Shown here piece by piece: positions 22,906 to 35,520 of a DNA stretch of 64,000 nt. The notes under the pieces are model-generated. The model saw nothing but the letters and a program-made list of their open reading frames with translations. It made no database searches and was not told where the DNA came from. The number at the start of each line of letters is the position of its first letter. Positions within the stretch are counted from its first letter, which is position 1. A program made the position numbers and the translations under genes. The stretch comes from Trogon surrucura (lineage: Eukaryota > Chordata > Aves > Trogoniformes > Trogonidae). The stretch spans positions 18,149,001-18,213,000 of the forward strand of contig CM036618.1 of assembly GCA_020746105.1 (NCBI GenBank), given 5' to 3'.

Positions 22906-25802
22906 CAAACCTCTTTTGCTTGAAATGGTTCACCGTTAATTGCACTCAAAAAGCAAATCTTGGTAAAATCACAATTGACTTACGGTTCTTCATTTTCAGA
23001 TCTTTCAAGTACAAATTCTTGAATATTTTGGCCCACTCTTTCTAGCAATTTTTCTTATTTTCTACAACGAAGTTTAGTGACTGCAGCTAAAAGCAGTTTG
23101 TTACTGGATTAATTATTGACTTGCAGAGCATTTTATTCAGAACAACTTAGCATAACTATACCAACAGCCTAGGAAGGGGCTATGTAGCTTCATGGCAAAA
23201 ACTGTCTACCACATAACATACACTATTGCTTAATAAATACTAGAATAAAATAATTCTTGTATTGGAGTTATATTGGAATATGTTATTAGTGGAAAAGGTT
23301 GAAAAACATCTGAATAGCGTGAGGCTTGAATTGGAGTCTCTCAAGCTTAGGACTTACCTGCCTAGTGGGAGGGTGTTGGTCACTGGCTGATGACAGGTTA
23401 TGATTTATGTCAGGTAGCATTGGAAGCTCTTGGCTTGTTTTTCAATCACATGTTATATCTGATTTTTAGCTGTACTTAGAAAGCAAAATGAATAAGCTAT
23501 TCCAAAAGCAAATGCAACATTTTCTTCTTAAAAATAGCAGAGCTCAGCAGTAGCTGAGCCCTGGCTTTCTGACAGTGATTTGAAAATGGCTTGGAGTGGA
23601 TTGAATGGTTGAAATGACTCAAAATGTACAGCATTTATTTAACACTAGCAAAGGAAGAGTATTGCTTTGTTAATTTGCTCTCCATTTCTTCTGCTAAGAA
23701 TCCATGAACACTGCCAATGGAAAAGAAAGAAATCCTGTAATGCAGGGCAGGACAAGTGAACACTGAATTCGAGGCTGTCAATCCAATCTAGCACTCTGAG
23801 TGACTAATTCAAAACAATGCAGAAACGTACAAACAGACTAATTAAGAAAAACAAATACCTACAGCTAAGTGATAGCAAATGCAATTCACTATAGTAAAAT
23901 TGTTGCACTTACAGCAAATTACTTATACTGATTGCTTTCAGGCATTGGCCATGAGTGAAGAAAGCAATACACAGATGATTAAAACTGCTGGAAACAGCAA
24001 CAGTGTCAGGTGCTCCGTAAAGGCAGCTCCCAGTACAGGACCATTAGTGAGAGCAGGACTCAAAATGGGATTCAAAGTACATTTTTGTGTTCAAGAAGCA
24101 CATGAAAGGAAGCGTGCTCTTCAAATTAAAGCACACAGTGGGTGTCAAGGTACACAAGCTGATTTTTATTGACATTAGAGCAAACTGGTGAGTTTCTGAA
24201 AAACCTTTCCAATGGGAGTTATAAGGGCAAGCAATGTAACAGTGCTTATAAATGGATTTGATTATCAAAAGAACTATGTGAGGTAGTCATCAAATTAAGC
24301 CAGAGACTAGCTTTTCTGGGGTAATACTTGCTCCTCCAGCATTCCTCTTATGCTTCCTTGTTCTTATTTCCTATCTCAAAGCAGACACAGTTCTAATATG
24401 AATAGATGTTGAGCCCAACCTGCTCAATGACACATTCACTGCAACTCACCCCTTTCTGGAATTTGACAACCATAAGAAAGAAATAAAGCAAGGAAATAAA
24501 TACCAGCACAAGCTTTCTGCCTTGTGTTTACAGTGTCCCGCCCTAGCAAACCCTCCCAGGCTGTACAGTCCTTGCCCCTTGTCCTACACAGCCACTCCCC
24601 AGTTCCTTTAACTGGGTTTTGGTTACATAGTGAGTCAATGGGCTCAGTAAATCACCTTAAACCATTACATGTTTTATTTATACACATGTATTGCCAGATT
24701 TGTTTCGTGCTGAGAGCCCAAATTCACGTCCACTTACATTTTCTTGGCACTACAAGACTGACTCCATCAATATTTGTAAAGTGCTATGCACTTGCTGGGT
24801 AAGAAAAACTCTACAGATGTAATCAGTAGTGATTATTATTGTTTATCTTTAAACAAAAATTAGCATTTAAATCTGAACTCCTGAGTAATCTTGTGTTCAA
24901 TCTAGAGGTTCACTTCAGAACACTGAGAAGAAGAGAAAAAAAATAATACGAAGGCCAACGGTTTTGTGGTAGCATCAAATGTACACAATCATATCATGCC
25001 TTAAATTAAGAATCTTTTCCCTTAAAATCTGTGGGAAACAAGGGTGTAGTCACATAGTGAAAACATGTGCTGGATGAATCAAGATGACGTAGGTGCTTGG
25101 TTCCCCTCTGCCATGCATTTGCTAGTTGCCCTCTCAGATGTGCCTTGGGAAGGCACCCGGGCTGCTCCACAAACAGCCCACTCAGGATAGTGACTCACTT
25201 CCTGGGACACTGCAAGAGCTGTACAAATAAAGAAAATGTGTATTCAAGTTTGTTACGTTTAAAATCTTGCTTATGGGCAAAACTGAAGCATTGCTTATAT
25301 ATACAAGTGAAGGTAAGAATTTATTGTTAGTATAATGCATACATACCCTCATAATTTAATTCAGGAATCATCATTATCCTTGACTTAATTATTACAGAAA
25401 ACCAAAAAAAATAACAATGTGGGTATGATATTCATATATCGAAAAAGTTACAGTAATAGCAGTCCTCCTTCTAATTCAGGTCATATATGCATGTTTGCTA
25501 ACACACATTTACACCTTTGTCTTTCTTAACTGGTCTGGAAGTCCAGGCGACACACAAATTCACTATATATGGTCCCATTTATCTATAATGGATACTATTT
25601 CTTTGTTTTCTGTGTGACTCTAAAACCCAGGTTTGTCCAGCCCCAGGTCTGCAGGTTCTTTTAACAGACCATTACAGAGCTGTTCATGGCTGCGGGGTCT
25701 CCAGTGCCAGCCAGTGCCCCATCTCTCACCGCCCACCCCACTCCGTGTGCCTCTATGCTGCATCCCCTGTCTCCGCTTCTCAATGCCTCCGCCATAGTAC
25801 TA
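22906..25802. other. intergenic, no gene seen
   Basis: AT-rich unique sequence. The first few hundred bases may include the non-coding 3' part of the hAT element. From about 25,640 the sequence turns GC-richer just before the next CR1 copy. No exon is supported. Confidence 0.5.
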
Positions 25803-26331
25803 CTTTGAGTACTGTGGCAGTTCTGGGCTCCACAGTACAGGAAGGACATCGAGGTGCTGGAGAAGGTGCAGAGAACGGCAACCAGAATGACGAGGGGACT
25901 AGAGGGTAAGTCTGATGAAGAGAGGCTGAGGGAGCTGGGGCTGTTCAGCCTGGAGAAGAGGAGGCTGAGGGGAGACGTTACTGCTCTCCACAGCTCCCTG
26001 AAAGGCAGCTGAAGTGAGATGGGTGTTGGCCTCTGTTCCCTAGTGACTAGTGATAGGACAAGAGAGAATGGGTTCAAGTTGTGCCAGGGGAAGTTTAGAC
26101 TGGATATTAGGAAAGTCTTCTTCACCGAAAGGGTGCTGAAGCACTGGAATGGGTTGCCAAGGGACGTGGTGGAGTCACCATCCCTGGACGTGTTTAAAAA
26201 ATGGTTGGATGTGGCACTTCAGGAGATGGTTTAGTGTTAAGGTGGTGTAGGGCTGTAGGTTGGACTTGATGATCTTAAGGTCCTTTCCAATCTTTATGAT
26301 TCTGTGATACTGTGATTCTATGATTCTGTAT
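25803..26331 (+). mobile_element. CR1 LINE, 5'-truncated
   Basis: Sense orientation. It starts at the [10 protein letters not shown]-like region and passes [34 protein letters not shown] and a broken LKGS segment, then [22 protein letters not shown] and [23 protein letters not shown]. The last ORF2 piece (26,019-26,234) is open to its natural stop. The 3' UTR ends TTGGACTTGATGATCTTAAG before a tail of ATTCTGTG/ATTCTATG-type units at 26,300-26,331. Confidence 0.95.
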
Positions 26332-28360
26332 TGCTCTACAGGACATCACGGTGTCGGGGTTGTAAACATCTTTCTTCCCAGAACAACTGCTTGTTACTCT
26401 CATCTGTATAAAATTATTGGTCTGCCACACAAACTAAAGCAAAACATGTTAGATACACCTAATCAACGACAGAAACTTCTGCTACGGCTAATCCAAGTAA
26501 AACAAAGCTGCAGCCAGGTCAAGAAAAGTTCAGGCAGAGCCTGAGGCCTTGCAGACTCAGGATGAAGTTGCTGGCCTGTTACTGGCCATGGAGATGCTGT
26601 GTTGCAGGGCTGCACGGTCACCAATCTGCCTGACAGCGCCGCAGCAGCTCCGCAAGCACTGCCGTGCCCGTGTCTCCTTGAGCACACACAGCCCAGCTGG
26701 GCTTGAGTGTGAGCTCCAGCTCATGCTTCCATCCAGACCAGCCGAGCAGCAGTCCTCCCTGCTCCTAAATTTGCTCTGTGGAGTAAGGGCAGCCTGACTC
26801 AGGGAGCTCAGGTTTCATTCCTACACCTGCTTCAGCTGCTGTCCCCACTTTATCCTGCTCATTTGCACAGTGACTGCAGCAGAACCACAAGTTGCTGGGA
26901 TTCAAGCCAACCCATCCTTCATTTGCCATCCCCAGATCTCCCGCTCTTCTGCCCTTTGGACGAGCTTTCCTGTTCTGCTGCTTTCCTGAGGCAGTGCTGT
27001 ACAACTCTGTGTTTGGTGCTCAGCCTCTCAGTACTCTAGGCTACCCCAGGCTGCCAGCCCAGGTCATAGACATTCCTGACATTCACCCCATCAGAAGGAA
27101 GAGTGCAGTCAAATCCTGGTCACATCCCAGCAGGGACACAACAGGCCTCGTGACTTCAGCTGATATATTAAGCACATTGCAGCAGTGCCATTTTGGGGGA
27201 GGTTGCACATAGCAATCTGAAGAGAGCATCAGACATGTGATGTTAACTTCCTGAAAGGCAACAGGTCTGAACTGTGCCTGGACATGCCCTGGCTTCAAGT
27301 CTTTGCCACACAGAGCCCAGTACAGTGTTTACATTGCCTTCAGTACAGAACTTTCTGCAATCCTATGCTTTTTTCACAAGTCAATTTTCAGAGGAGAAAA
27401 AAGAGAGAAGAGTAGAAGGGCACGCCATGAAATGTTACTGTTAACATAAATGCAGCCAGTGGTCGCAACAGTGATCTGGAGCAACCTCCTTAACAAACAG
27501 CTCTCCCAGACAGCAGAAGGACTAGGTGAAATCCTTCTAGGTGCACTAGGAGAAATCCCTCTGTGCTCTGAATGAGACCCCCAAACTGGCAAGCACTGAT
27601 TTTGTTGCTGTTTGCAGAAATTTTCTGTGCAATGGGCAAGAGACTTCTGGATAGACAGTTACAGGGAGCTTTGATGTTAGAAAGGATCTTGTTGTCCTCA
27701 CAGATTGACTGGATTTGATCTGTGGAAGAAACCAAGTCATGGACTTACGTCTGCTGCTTTCACGGATGATTGACAACAGAAGTTTTTTTATATACATAAA
27801 CCGAGCAATTGTATCCCTTTGAATTGCCATAGTATTGTGGGAGTTTTTAATTATGTAGTAAAACACATGTCCGCAATTGCCACACAAAGGTTAAAATATT
27901 TTTAAATATGCAGTTAAGTGCATAAATATCCAAACAGCAAAAAAAGTTTTTGTGATGTTTTTGTGATGGTTGCGGCACTTTACACGAGTATGGTCAACTC
28001 CCAGGGAAAATAACTCTAGAAGCCAGGTGTGCTATAGTGATCTGCAAAGGGAACAATCTAACCACATATTTTCCTGCTAGAAGAAAACACCTTGAATACT
28101 TGTTGGACATCTTTGTAGGATCTGCTGTTTCAAAACCCATGAGAATGGCAGAGCAGCTCAAAGTCATGCAGCAGCACCAATGCTGTAGAACTGTTAAATC
28201 AACCATCTCCCTGAACTTCTTTCTCCTGAGTTAATTTATACTAATGGTGCCTGTTTTCATAGAGGGTTGTCCCCCAAGTGAAAACATCATCATCTGCACA
28301 AGCATAGTGCTTGTGAATTAGTCTAAGGAAAGGTTTTAGTGAAGTTGGGTTGTGACTTAC
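26332..28360. other. intergenic, partly GC-richer
   Basis: About 26,480-27,330 is richer in GC and carries several modest open frames on both strands (up to 106 codons), but none resembles a known protein and no splice-bounded exon stands out. The remainder is AT-rich. A regulatory element or an unrecognised old repeat is possible but not shown. Confidence 0.45.
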
Positions 28361-28568
28361 CTTTTCACTCATGAGGGTGACATCTGGTCTTGTTAAAAGT
28401 CACCAGAGATCTGTACTGCTGGTCTGGTTTAGGTGGAAGCCGTTCCAGGCAGCATGGCAGGCAATGTCTTTTGGCAAGCGTTCCTTTCAGCATTCCCAGT
28501 TGCAGAGATCCTGGTGGTAAACTGCACATCACCCACTTCTTCACTCTCTGCTGTGCAGATAAGCTGTC
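28361..28568 (-). other. weak candidate exon with strong donor
   Basis: On the minus strand a 208-nt stretch runs from a pyrimidine-rich acceptor (CCGCCTTCCCACAAG) to a near-perfect donor (GAAAAG then GTAAGTCA). One frame is open from the first exon base to a TGA lying four bases before the exon end (DSLSAQQRVKKWVMCSLPPG at its start). A stop that close to the donor suits a non-coding RNA exon or a terminal coding exon with a 3' UTR intron. I recognise no protein. It lies on the same strand as the candidate gene at 3.2-3.7 kb, 25 kb upstream of it. Confidence 0.2.
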
Positions 28569-29935
28569 CTTGTGGGAAGGCGGGTTGACAGGTATCATTC
28601 AAAAAGTAGTTACTTCAGATCAGCTCTGTTCCAGATTGAGATATAAAGTACTAACTGACAACATTGAAGGGAATAAGCATTTTAGCCAATGGATTTGGAC
28701 GATCAATAGCACAATCTGTGTTCGAGCTCCCGTAGTTAAGAACATATCCCATTTTACCTACACATTATGTGTTCACAAGGCTATTAAAAAACTTTGCACA
28801 GCCTGAAGAGAATACTGAGACCATCCCCATTCAGGGATCTCTTAAGATATTTATATCACCCATGGGTTGCCCAAGCTCTGAGAAAGTCAAATAGGCCTAT
28901 TTATTTAGCCACATTAATGCTAAGAGACAAATCATTTTCCACTGAAAGTCAGTAAGCTTGTCAAAGTGATTTAAACAAAGCAACAAATAACGAACACCTT
29001 CTCACAATATGGTCTGTTGTTACCTTGATATATTTTACCAGAAATCTCTGAGGACCACTGAGCTCAAAGGTGAAATGACACAAAATAAAATTAAATCTGC
29101 AAACTGTGATCCTGGAACGTAGAAGTAATTAATTTTCACACTGAAAATCCATGCCTTGCTATCTGAAAAAGAATAAAGGGACTGGTTTTTTTCCCATTGT
29201 AGTCACTGTAAAAACAGAGAAGCATGAGCACATGGTCACCATAGCATTAGGCCAGGAGAAAATGCACCTCTATGGCTAAATTAGGAGGCAAGAAATCACA
29301 AAAGTTATTGCAGGCATGTGGGAATCGCAAACCCTGGCAGGGTTCTTGAAAGAGAAATCCCTTGGTGGAGGTAGATCAGAAACACTTTGAGCATTGGTTC
29401 AGTGATGAAGGTCTGTTGGCACACATGCAGGAACAAGAGCATGTGGGAGTCCCAGCACTGGCACTTTTGTCAAGGCTCTGAGAAACATCTCCTCAAGACA
29501 CAAGGACACATGACCCTCCTCTCACAAGTTCCCCTCCAGGTTCAGAGGCTGGCATCCCAAACTCTTCTGAATCTGGGGTGAAGCTTCTCAGAAAATGCAA
29601 AAGGCAAAGATGAGCAGTGTGACCTCATACAGTGGTCAAAGAACCTCTTTAGTCCATGCCAAAGAAGAAAGTGTAGGGGAAAAGAAAACTCTCAAATACA
29701 GAAGAAGTCAAACCTCATGCCCCAGTCTTAGCATTTCAGAAGTTGAATTTTGGCTTGAATGCATACATTCCCAGAGTTAAAAAGCATATTAGTGATCAAC
29801 ACGCAATTAGTGATAAACACTAATTTAAATATTTTCCTGTACAGTTTGTGAATTTAGTATAGTTCTGTGTTTAAACATGTCGTATCATTCCCCACAGTAA
29901 TTAAATGCCTGCCTAATGAAGTCCAAAAATTAATC
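28569..29935. other. intergenic, no gene seen
   Basis: AT-rich unique sequence. No exon or repeat family is recognised before the LTR-like block. Confidence 0.5.
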
Positions 29936-30750
29936 TGTGACAAAACACCCCGGGGCTGAAGAGCAGCCACAGACACTAGAAGCCTAAGCACATATAGACC
30001 ACACAGCCTATAAGAAATGAGGACAACATGTTGCAAGGTACTCTGTAATTTAACACTGTACATGCGTGGGACTCAAAGAAAGGATTGTCTCACCATTGCA
30101 AAGATGCATAGTTTGGAACCGCAAGGCTTATCACAACAAACTGTTGCTGGAGTAATTAACCAACTTCCTGCAACATTAGTAGAGCAACTAACACCTGCGA
30201 GGCCTTGAACATGGCTTGGACAGTGGCCTTTTGAGAGAATATGGTGAAGCATCGCAAACGCAGCAATAACTCAGCAAGGAACTGACACACTGTTGCAAAG
30301 GAGTCTAGATAACAGGGACTGCTAACAAGCATGTAGATAATGAAGCAGGAACTCCACTACCAGTAAGAGAGCAGCCACCTGGGCATCTGGTCTGAACTGG
30401 CCTTGTAGTCACCAGCTCAGCCAGCTCAGCATTTTTGAGCTAAAGGTGAAAAGTACACAGTGAGAAAGACTACGTGCCTTCCTCCAGAAGACCCCGGCCC
30501 ACGACCACCAGAGACCACCAGACGGCAGTGTGCATGCGGCAAGAGGAGGAGATTTATCACGCCTAGTTCCCATGAAAAGGTGGAGAAAAGGCGGGGACAA
30601 TGGAAATAAAAAAAGTGCAGACCGACACCTAGTCAGAATACTCCCCCCCCATCCCCGATGATGTTGGACCTGCGGGACGCCACTGGACTCTGTGGTGGTA
30701 TTGGTTTCTTCTTCTTCTTTTGCCTTTCTCTTTCCTTCCCCTCTCTCCTT

Positions 30751-30781
<31 letters not shown>

Positions 30782-30866
30782 GCACTTGAAGAATAAATAC
30801 GCAAAAGAAAACACAACATTGACCTCGTTTGTGTCTTAATTTTACCTCTGGGATCATTGTAGCTTG
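29936..30866 (+). mobile_element. probable solo LTR of an old endogenous retrovirus
   Basis: A block of about 0.9 kb has LTR character: a TGTGAC start, a long mixed-composition U3-like part, a GC-richer stretch at about 30,480-30,670, a polypyrimidine (TC)n segment, AATAAA at 30,792-30,797, and a U5-like end reading TTTGTGTCTTAATTTTACCT. I see no gag, pol or env similarity on either side, so it is best read as a solo LTR, probably of an avian ERVL- or ERVK-like family; the family is from memory and uncertain. Its limits are approximate. No exact short target duplication was found, but related 17-bp words occur at 30,022 and 30,888, and the true ends may lie there. It is an old fossil with no coding content. 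Confidence 0.45.
30749..30776. repeat. (TC)n microsatellite
   Basis: Almost pure TC dinucleotide run inside a longer polypyrimidine tract (about 30,705-30,780) of the LTR-like block. On the opposite strand it produces artificial Arg-Glu repeats in open frames. Confidence 0.95.
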
Positions 30867-32100
30867 ACTGAGTACAATTCGAGATGAGACAACATGGTTG
30901 CAGGCAATTACTTATTAAAGTACCTGTAAAAAGCAGGGAAGTAAACATGTTTGACATTAATTACACCAGCCTCTCTTGGCCTAGGTCAACATTCCTTCTG
31001 TGTCTGGTTTATACCTGTGGAACTTTGCTGCCTTTGAGCTACTAAGAACAAAATGTTCTGCATGTCCCATAACATGTGAGGTTGCTCTCAGGCCATGTCA
31101 GAAGATGACGTGCTCAGTTCCCTCTTAACTATGACAGAGAGCTATAGGTGTGGCAGCAGGTTTCGGCTGTCCAAGGACGTGAATGCTCGCTTGTTTCAGA
31201 ACATGATGAAGTGGAGCCTTCAACCTAACTGAAATGCTGGAATCAAGTGGACATTTGTATCCTATAACCAGAACATCCTAAAAACTAGCTAATATTTCAG
31301 GTGTGTTCCCAACAACATAGTTCATCTGCGGGATTTAATAGTTGACTTGCCAACACCAGACGAGAGTAGCCAATGTCAACCACCTCTTGACTGAGACACT
31401 ATGGATTTGAGGCAGGTTCCTGAGGCATGGATCTGGGATCATTGATACTTTTCTGTTCTGTTTGCTGCAAGAAGTATGAACGATGTAGGCAATAACAGTC
31501 ATCCTGCTCTTAAAAGCCGACATGTACTAGATCTTCCACATCTGTACTGCTTCCTTCCTTCTTTCCCTCCTTCCTTTATCTCCTCCTTAGTACTGCAATG
31601 CCTCTGTACAGTATGTCTGTGCACTGTTCCTCAAAAAAAAACCCACGACTTGCAGACATAAAGATCCACTTTTTTCCTTTCTTTTTTTGTTTTCTCTACA
31701 GCAGTAAGCATGAAGGTCTGAGTCTAGTTCAGTAAAGTGCTGGCTTCAGGGGATTAAAACAGCCTCTAGCTTTGGGCTAATAAGGAAATGCAGATCGCTT
31801 TCCCAAAGGGAAAAAGCTGTTTTATTGGGCCCTCTAGGAAAATGGCAATACTCCTCTCGAGATAACAACAGCCAAAGTTTCCAAATAGCACAACTTGCAC
31901 ATGGGTATTATAACCTCACATAAATTTCAGAAAGTAGCATGGGATAAAAAAACAAACAAAAAAGAGCTTTCCCAGCTTTCAGGACAAACCCAAATATACA
32001 CAAGTATATACTCTTTAGTGTCGGAAAATTTAATATATGAAATTCTGGCAGGTCTTTTAGGATCTATGGGTGGAATCGTATTGCAAAGACCGAACTGGTG
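30867..32100. other. intergenic, no gene seen
   Basis: AT-rich unique sequence with a CTT/CCTT-rich patch near 31,548-31,585. No exon or named repeat was seen. Confidence 0.5.
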
Positions 32101-32170
32101 AATCATAGAATAGTTTCAGCTGGAAGAGACCTTGAAGATCATTGAGTCCAGCCTTTGTCCCAGTATTTTC
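32101..32170 (-). mobile_element. CR1 3'-terminal fragment
   Basis: ATCATAGAATAGTTTCAGCT and GGAAGAGACCTTGAAGATCA are the CR1 tail and 3' UTR in minus orientation. The similarity fades after about 70 bp. Confidence 0.85.
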
Positions 32171-33280
32171 TACCTTATGCAATGCAGCTTTATTCCTGCT
32201 AAATGTACATACCTGTGTCAAGCCTCAATGATTTAACTGATTTCCATGGCATTTCTCTCTTTTTTATTGAAAACTTTAGAGCTGGAATCATGTCTTTATA
32301 TTTGTTTATGCAGAACCATCATGCTGGAGACCTTGCTAGTCCTCTTCCCTAACACAGTTTAAAGAAAGAAGTTGTCGAGGAAGCGAATGGCTGAGAAATA
32401 CAGGTCCACCCTTATCTTCTTTCCTAAACATGCAAGCACCCATTTGTTACTGAAAAGGGAAAGCCTTGGTAGTTGTTCTGGAAAGATTAATTGCACATTG
32501 GCCAAAAAAAAGGTTATTGGAGCCTATCATGAAAGAAAAAGGCCGGCACAGCTGACAATACAGATCCAAAAGAAATGTCTGTATTGTTGAAGAATGATTG
32601 CAGAATCTCTCATTCAAGGGAGAATCTGAAGTTTAAGTGTGGTGTGACTCCAGTATATGCCCTGCCATGCCATGCCCCATGGGGAGATGGTAAGGAAGTA
32701 AAGGACATCAAAAAAACCACAAAAAAAAAAAAAGAGAAAAAAACTTAATCCGGAGTAGGTATAACTACAGCTAGGAATAAACTGCAGTAAAAGGAGTGAT
32801 TTACCCAGGTACCGTGCCTAGCATTATCTAAGACATGGCATCAGCCCAGAGAATTCCAAAAGTTAGAAAGTGTACATGAGTTACTGGACAGAGATTCAGT
32901 AAAAGAGTGGAGAACAGCATCTTTATGCTAGTTTCCCTTTATTTGGTGACATTGTTCCACATACACATAAACCGCACAGATTGTAATTTCCTGGACTTGG
33001 CAGTTTGAGTTCTTCAAACACACATTAAAAATACACGTCTGTGCATGGTTGAATCATAGGGTTTCCCAGCAGGTTCCTTGAATTAACAGATTTCAACAGA
33101 AATCGGAAAGAATTTTAAGTGACTTTTATTCAAAGGTCTCTCTACAATTGGAAATTACAATCTGGAGGATGTCTGTTAGCAACTTCACACAGAGTGCCAA
33201 AAAGAACTGTTGAAGTCTGTTCTGCAAGCCTTTGTCTGTTGAATGTTTTTCACTCCTGATATGCACAAATACTGTATTCT
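32171..33280. other. intergenic, no gene seen
   Basis: Unique AT-rich sequence with a poly-A run near 32,717-32,745. No exon is supported. Confidence 0.5.
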
Positions 33281-33650
33281 TAGAATCATACAATTGTAGA
33301 ATGGTTTGGGTTAGAAGTGACCTTAAAGATTATCTAGTTCCAACTCCCCTGCCATGGGCAGGGACACCTTCCATCAGATCATGTCTCCCAAAGCCCCATC
33401 CAGCCTGGCCTTGAACACTTCCAGGAATGAGGCATCCACAACTTCTCTGGGCGCCCTGTTCCAGTGCCTCATCACTGTCACAATAAAGAATTTCTTCTTA
33501 TTATCTAATCTAAATCTACCCTCTTTCACTTTAAAGCCATTATGCTTTGTCCTATCACTATATGCCCTTGTAAAAAGTCCCTCTCCAGCTTTCTTATTGG
33601 TCCCCTTTAAGTACTAGAAGGCTGCTATTAGGTCTCCCTGGAGCCTGTAA
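33281..33650 (-). mobile_element. CR1 LINE, 3' part
   Basis: Minus orientation: tail remnant TAGAATCATACAATTGTAGA, 3' UTR with CCCCTGCCATGGGCAGGGAC, and the end of ORF2 (RLPREV-like and LRRNSLLL-like pieces). It is the same subfamily type as the copy at 14.5 kb. It ends abruptly at the segment encoding LRRPNSSLLVL, only about 110 bp before the next CR1 copy. Confidence 0.92.
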
Positions 33651-33757
33651 CTCCTGACCAACAATGTATCTTGAGGCTTTACTGGTCTCCATATCATATT
33701 ATGCTCCACTTGTGATGACAGAATTTATCTCATACCTTTGTGGCTACCCTAACTTGA

Positions 33758-35357
33758 TAGAATCACAGAACAGTAATAATTGAGGCATGAAGGGACCTCA
33801 TCAGATTGTCTAGTTCAGGCCTAGCCCTGCTCAAAAGTAGGTCAACCACAGCAGGTTGCTCACATCCTTATCCAGTTGGATTTCAAGGATCTCCAAGGCT
33901 GAAAACTGTACAACCACTCTGGGAAACCAACTTCAGTGCTTGACCACCCTCACAGTAAAGAAATTATTTCTTATATTTAAGTAGAATTTCCTATCTTTCA
34001 ATTTATGTCCATTGTCACTTGTTCTTTCTGGGCAGCAGTGAAAAGATGCTAGTTCTGTTGTCTTTTACTACCTCCCTTTTGGTATTTACACACATTGATA
34101 AGATCTCCTTAGCCTTCTTTCCTCCAGGCTAATCAATTCCAGCTCTGTCTGCCTCTCCTTGTATGACACATGCTCCATTCTCTTAATCATCTTTGTGACC
34201 CTTCACTGAACTTTCTCCACTACCCGCACGTATCTCTTGCGCTGGAGAGCCCAGAATTGCGCATAGCACCGTAGGTGCAGTCTCACCAGTGCCTCACTGT
34301 AGAGGAAGAATTACTTCCCTTGACCTGCTGGCAATGCCCAGGATGTTTTTTGCCTTCTTTTCTGTAAGTGCACATTGCTGGCTCACGGTCAACTTTTTGT
34401 CCACCAGGAGCCGAGTCCTTTTCCACAAAGCTTCTTTCCAAGCTCCAATGTGTATTAGTGTATAGATTTAAATGTCACCCACTGCAGGACTTGGCATTTC
34501 CCTTTGCTGAACTTGATGAAGTTCATGAATAGGAGTTGGCCCATTTCTCCAGTCTGTCAAGGTCCCTCTGAATGGCAGCGTATCCACCTGGTCTATCAAC
34601 CATTTGTCTCAACTTCATACCGCTGCAAACTTGGTGAGGCTGTGCTATGTTCCCATAATCCAGTCCTTAATGAAGAAGTTAAACAGTACTGGTCCTGGTA
34701 TCAACCCCCCTGGTACTGCACTAGTGACTGGCCTCCAGCTGGACTTTGTGTCAACCCTCTGAGCCCAGCAGTCAGCCAGTTTCAGTCCACCTCACTGTCC
34801 ATTTGTCTAGTCTGTACTTCATTAGTTTGTCTGTGTGGATGTTGTGGGAGACAGTGTCGAAAGCCTTGCTCAAGTCAAAATAAACAACATGCACTGCTAT
34901 CCTTTCAATCCACAAAGCCCGTTGTTTCATCACAGAAGGCAATCAGATTGGTCAGGTATGATTTCCCTGACATCCATCCCTCTTTGCCCATGATATATTA
35001 AAAAATAGGTTCTGTGAGGATTTGCTCAATCAGCTTTCCAAGGATTGAGGTGAGGCCAAAAGGCATATAGTTCCCCAGATTCTCATTCCTGAAGACAGGT
35101 GGGAGACTTGCTTTCTTACACTCCCCAGGAACCTCTTCTGATTGCCATGGCCTTCCAGATATAATTGAGAGCAGTCCTGCATGTGTGGATGAATCTCTCC
35201 AAATCCTATGGACTTGCGTATGCTCTATTTGTTTAAATGTCTCCTAACTCAATCCTCCTCTACTGAGGTTAAGTCTTCAGAACTCCAGCCTTTTCCACTG
35301 ATCTCCATGGCCTGGGATCCCTGAAAGCAAATCTTTCTAGTAAAAACTAAGGCAAAT
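33758..35357 (-). mobile_element. long, old CR1 LINE copy
   Basis: About 1.6 kb in minus orientation, the longest CR1 in the window. From the 3' end (33,758) it carries the tail remnant, the 3' UTR, the ORF2 C-terminus, the CAL-KK-AQ-like region (near 34,350-34,390), the reverse transcriptase core near 34,590-34,910 (a decayed LVYLDFSKAFDTV equivalent at about 34,850-34,885), and upstream ORF2 sequence (PISLTS-type, near 35,000-35,130) to a last block reading GGATCCCTGAAAGCAAATCT. Divergence is clearly higher than in the copies at 36.7 and 38.4 kb, and the frame is lost throughout. An antisense 165-codon frame over it (34,504-35,001) is a shadow. Confidence 0.9.
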
Positions 35358-35520
35358 AATTTAGTTCTGCAGTATAAATAATTCACTTTTATTTAGCTGT
35401 AATATTTCTTGTATCTGTATTAGAAGTACCAAATTAATACAGGCAGTGACTGAGGGTTGCTTCTTAAGCAACCTATACCTGAACAATACCTGTCTAAAAC
35501 TACTGTTCTTAGTGGTGAAC

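Noticed and set aside
28390-28806. 138-codon + strand frame
   Set aside because: No family resemblance, and it overlaps the minus-strand segment with better splice signals.
30888-30910. possible retroviral primer-binding site (TGGTTGCAGG) after the LTR-like block
   Set aside because: It does not match the 3' end of any tRNA I can recall, and no viral internal sequence follows.
30409-30957. 182-codon minus-strand frame with an Arg-Glu repeat
   Set aside because: The repeat is the (TC)n microsatellite read in reverse; the rest lies in the LTR-like block and matches no protein.
33046-33070. GAATCATAGG word as a CR1 tail in minus orientation
   Set aside because: The following sequence does not match the CR1 3' UTR.
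34504-35001. 165-codon + strand frame
   Set aside because: It is the antisense of the long old CR1 copy at 33.8-35.4 kb.
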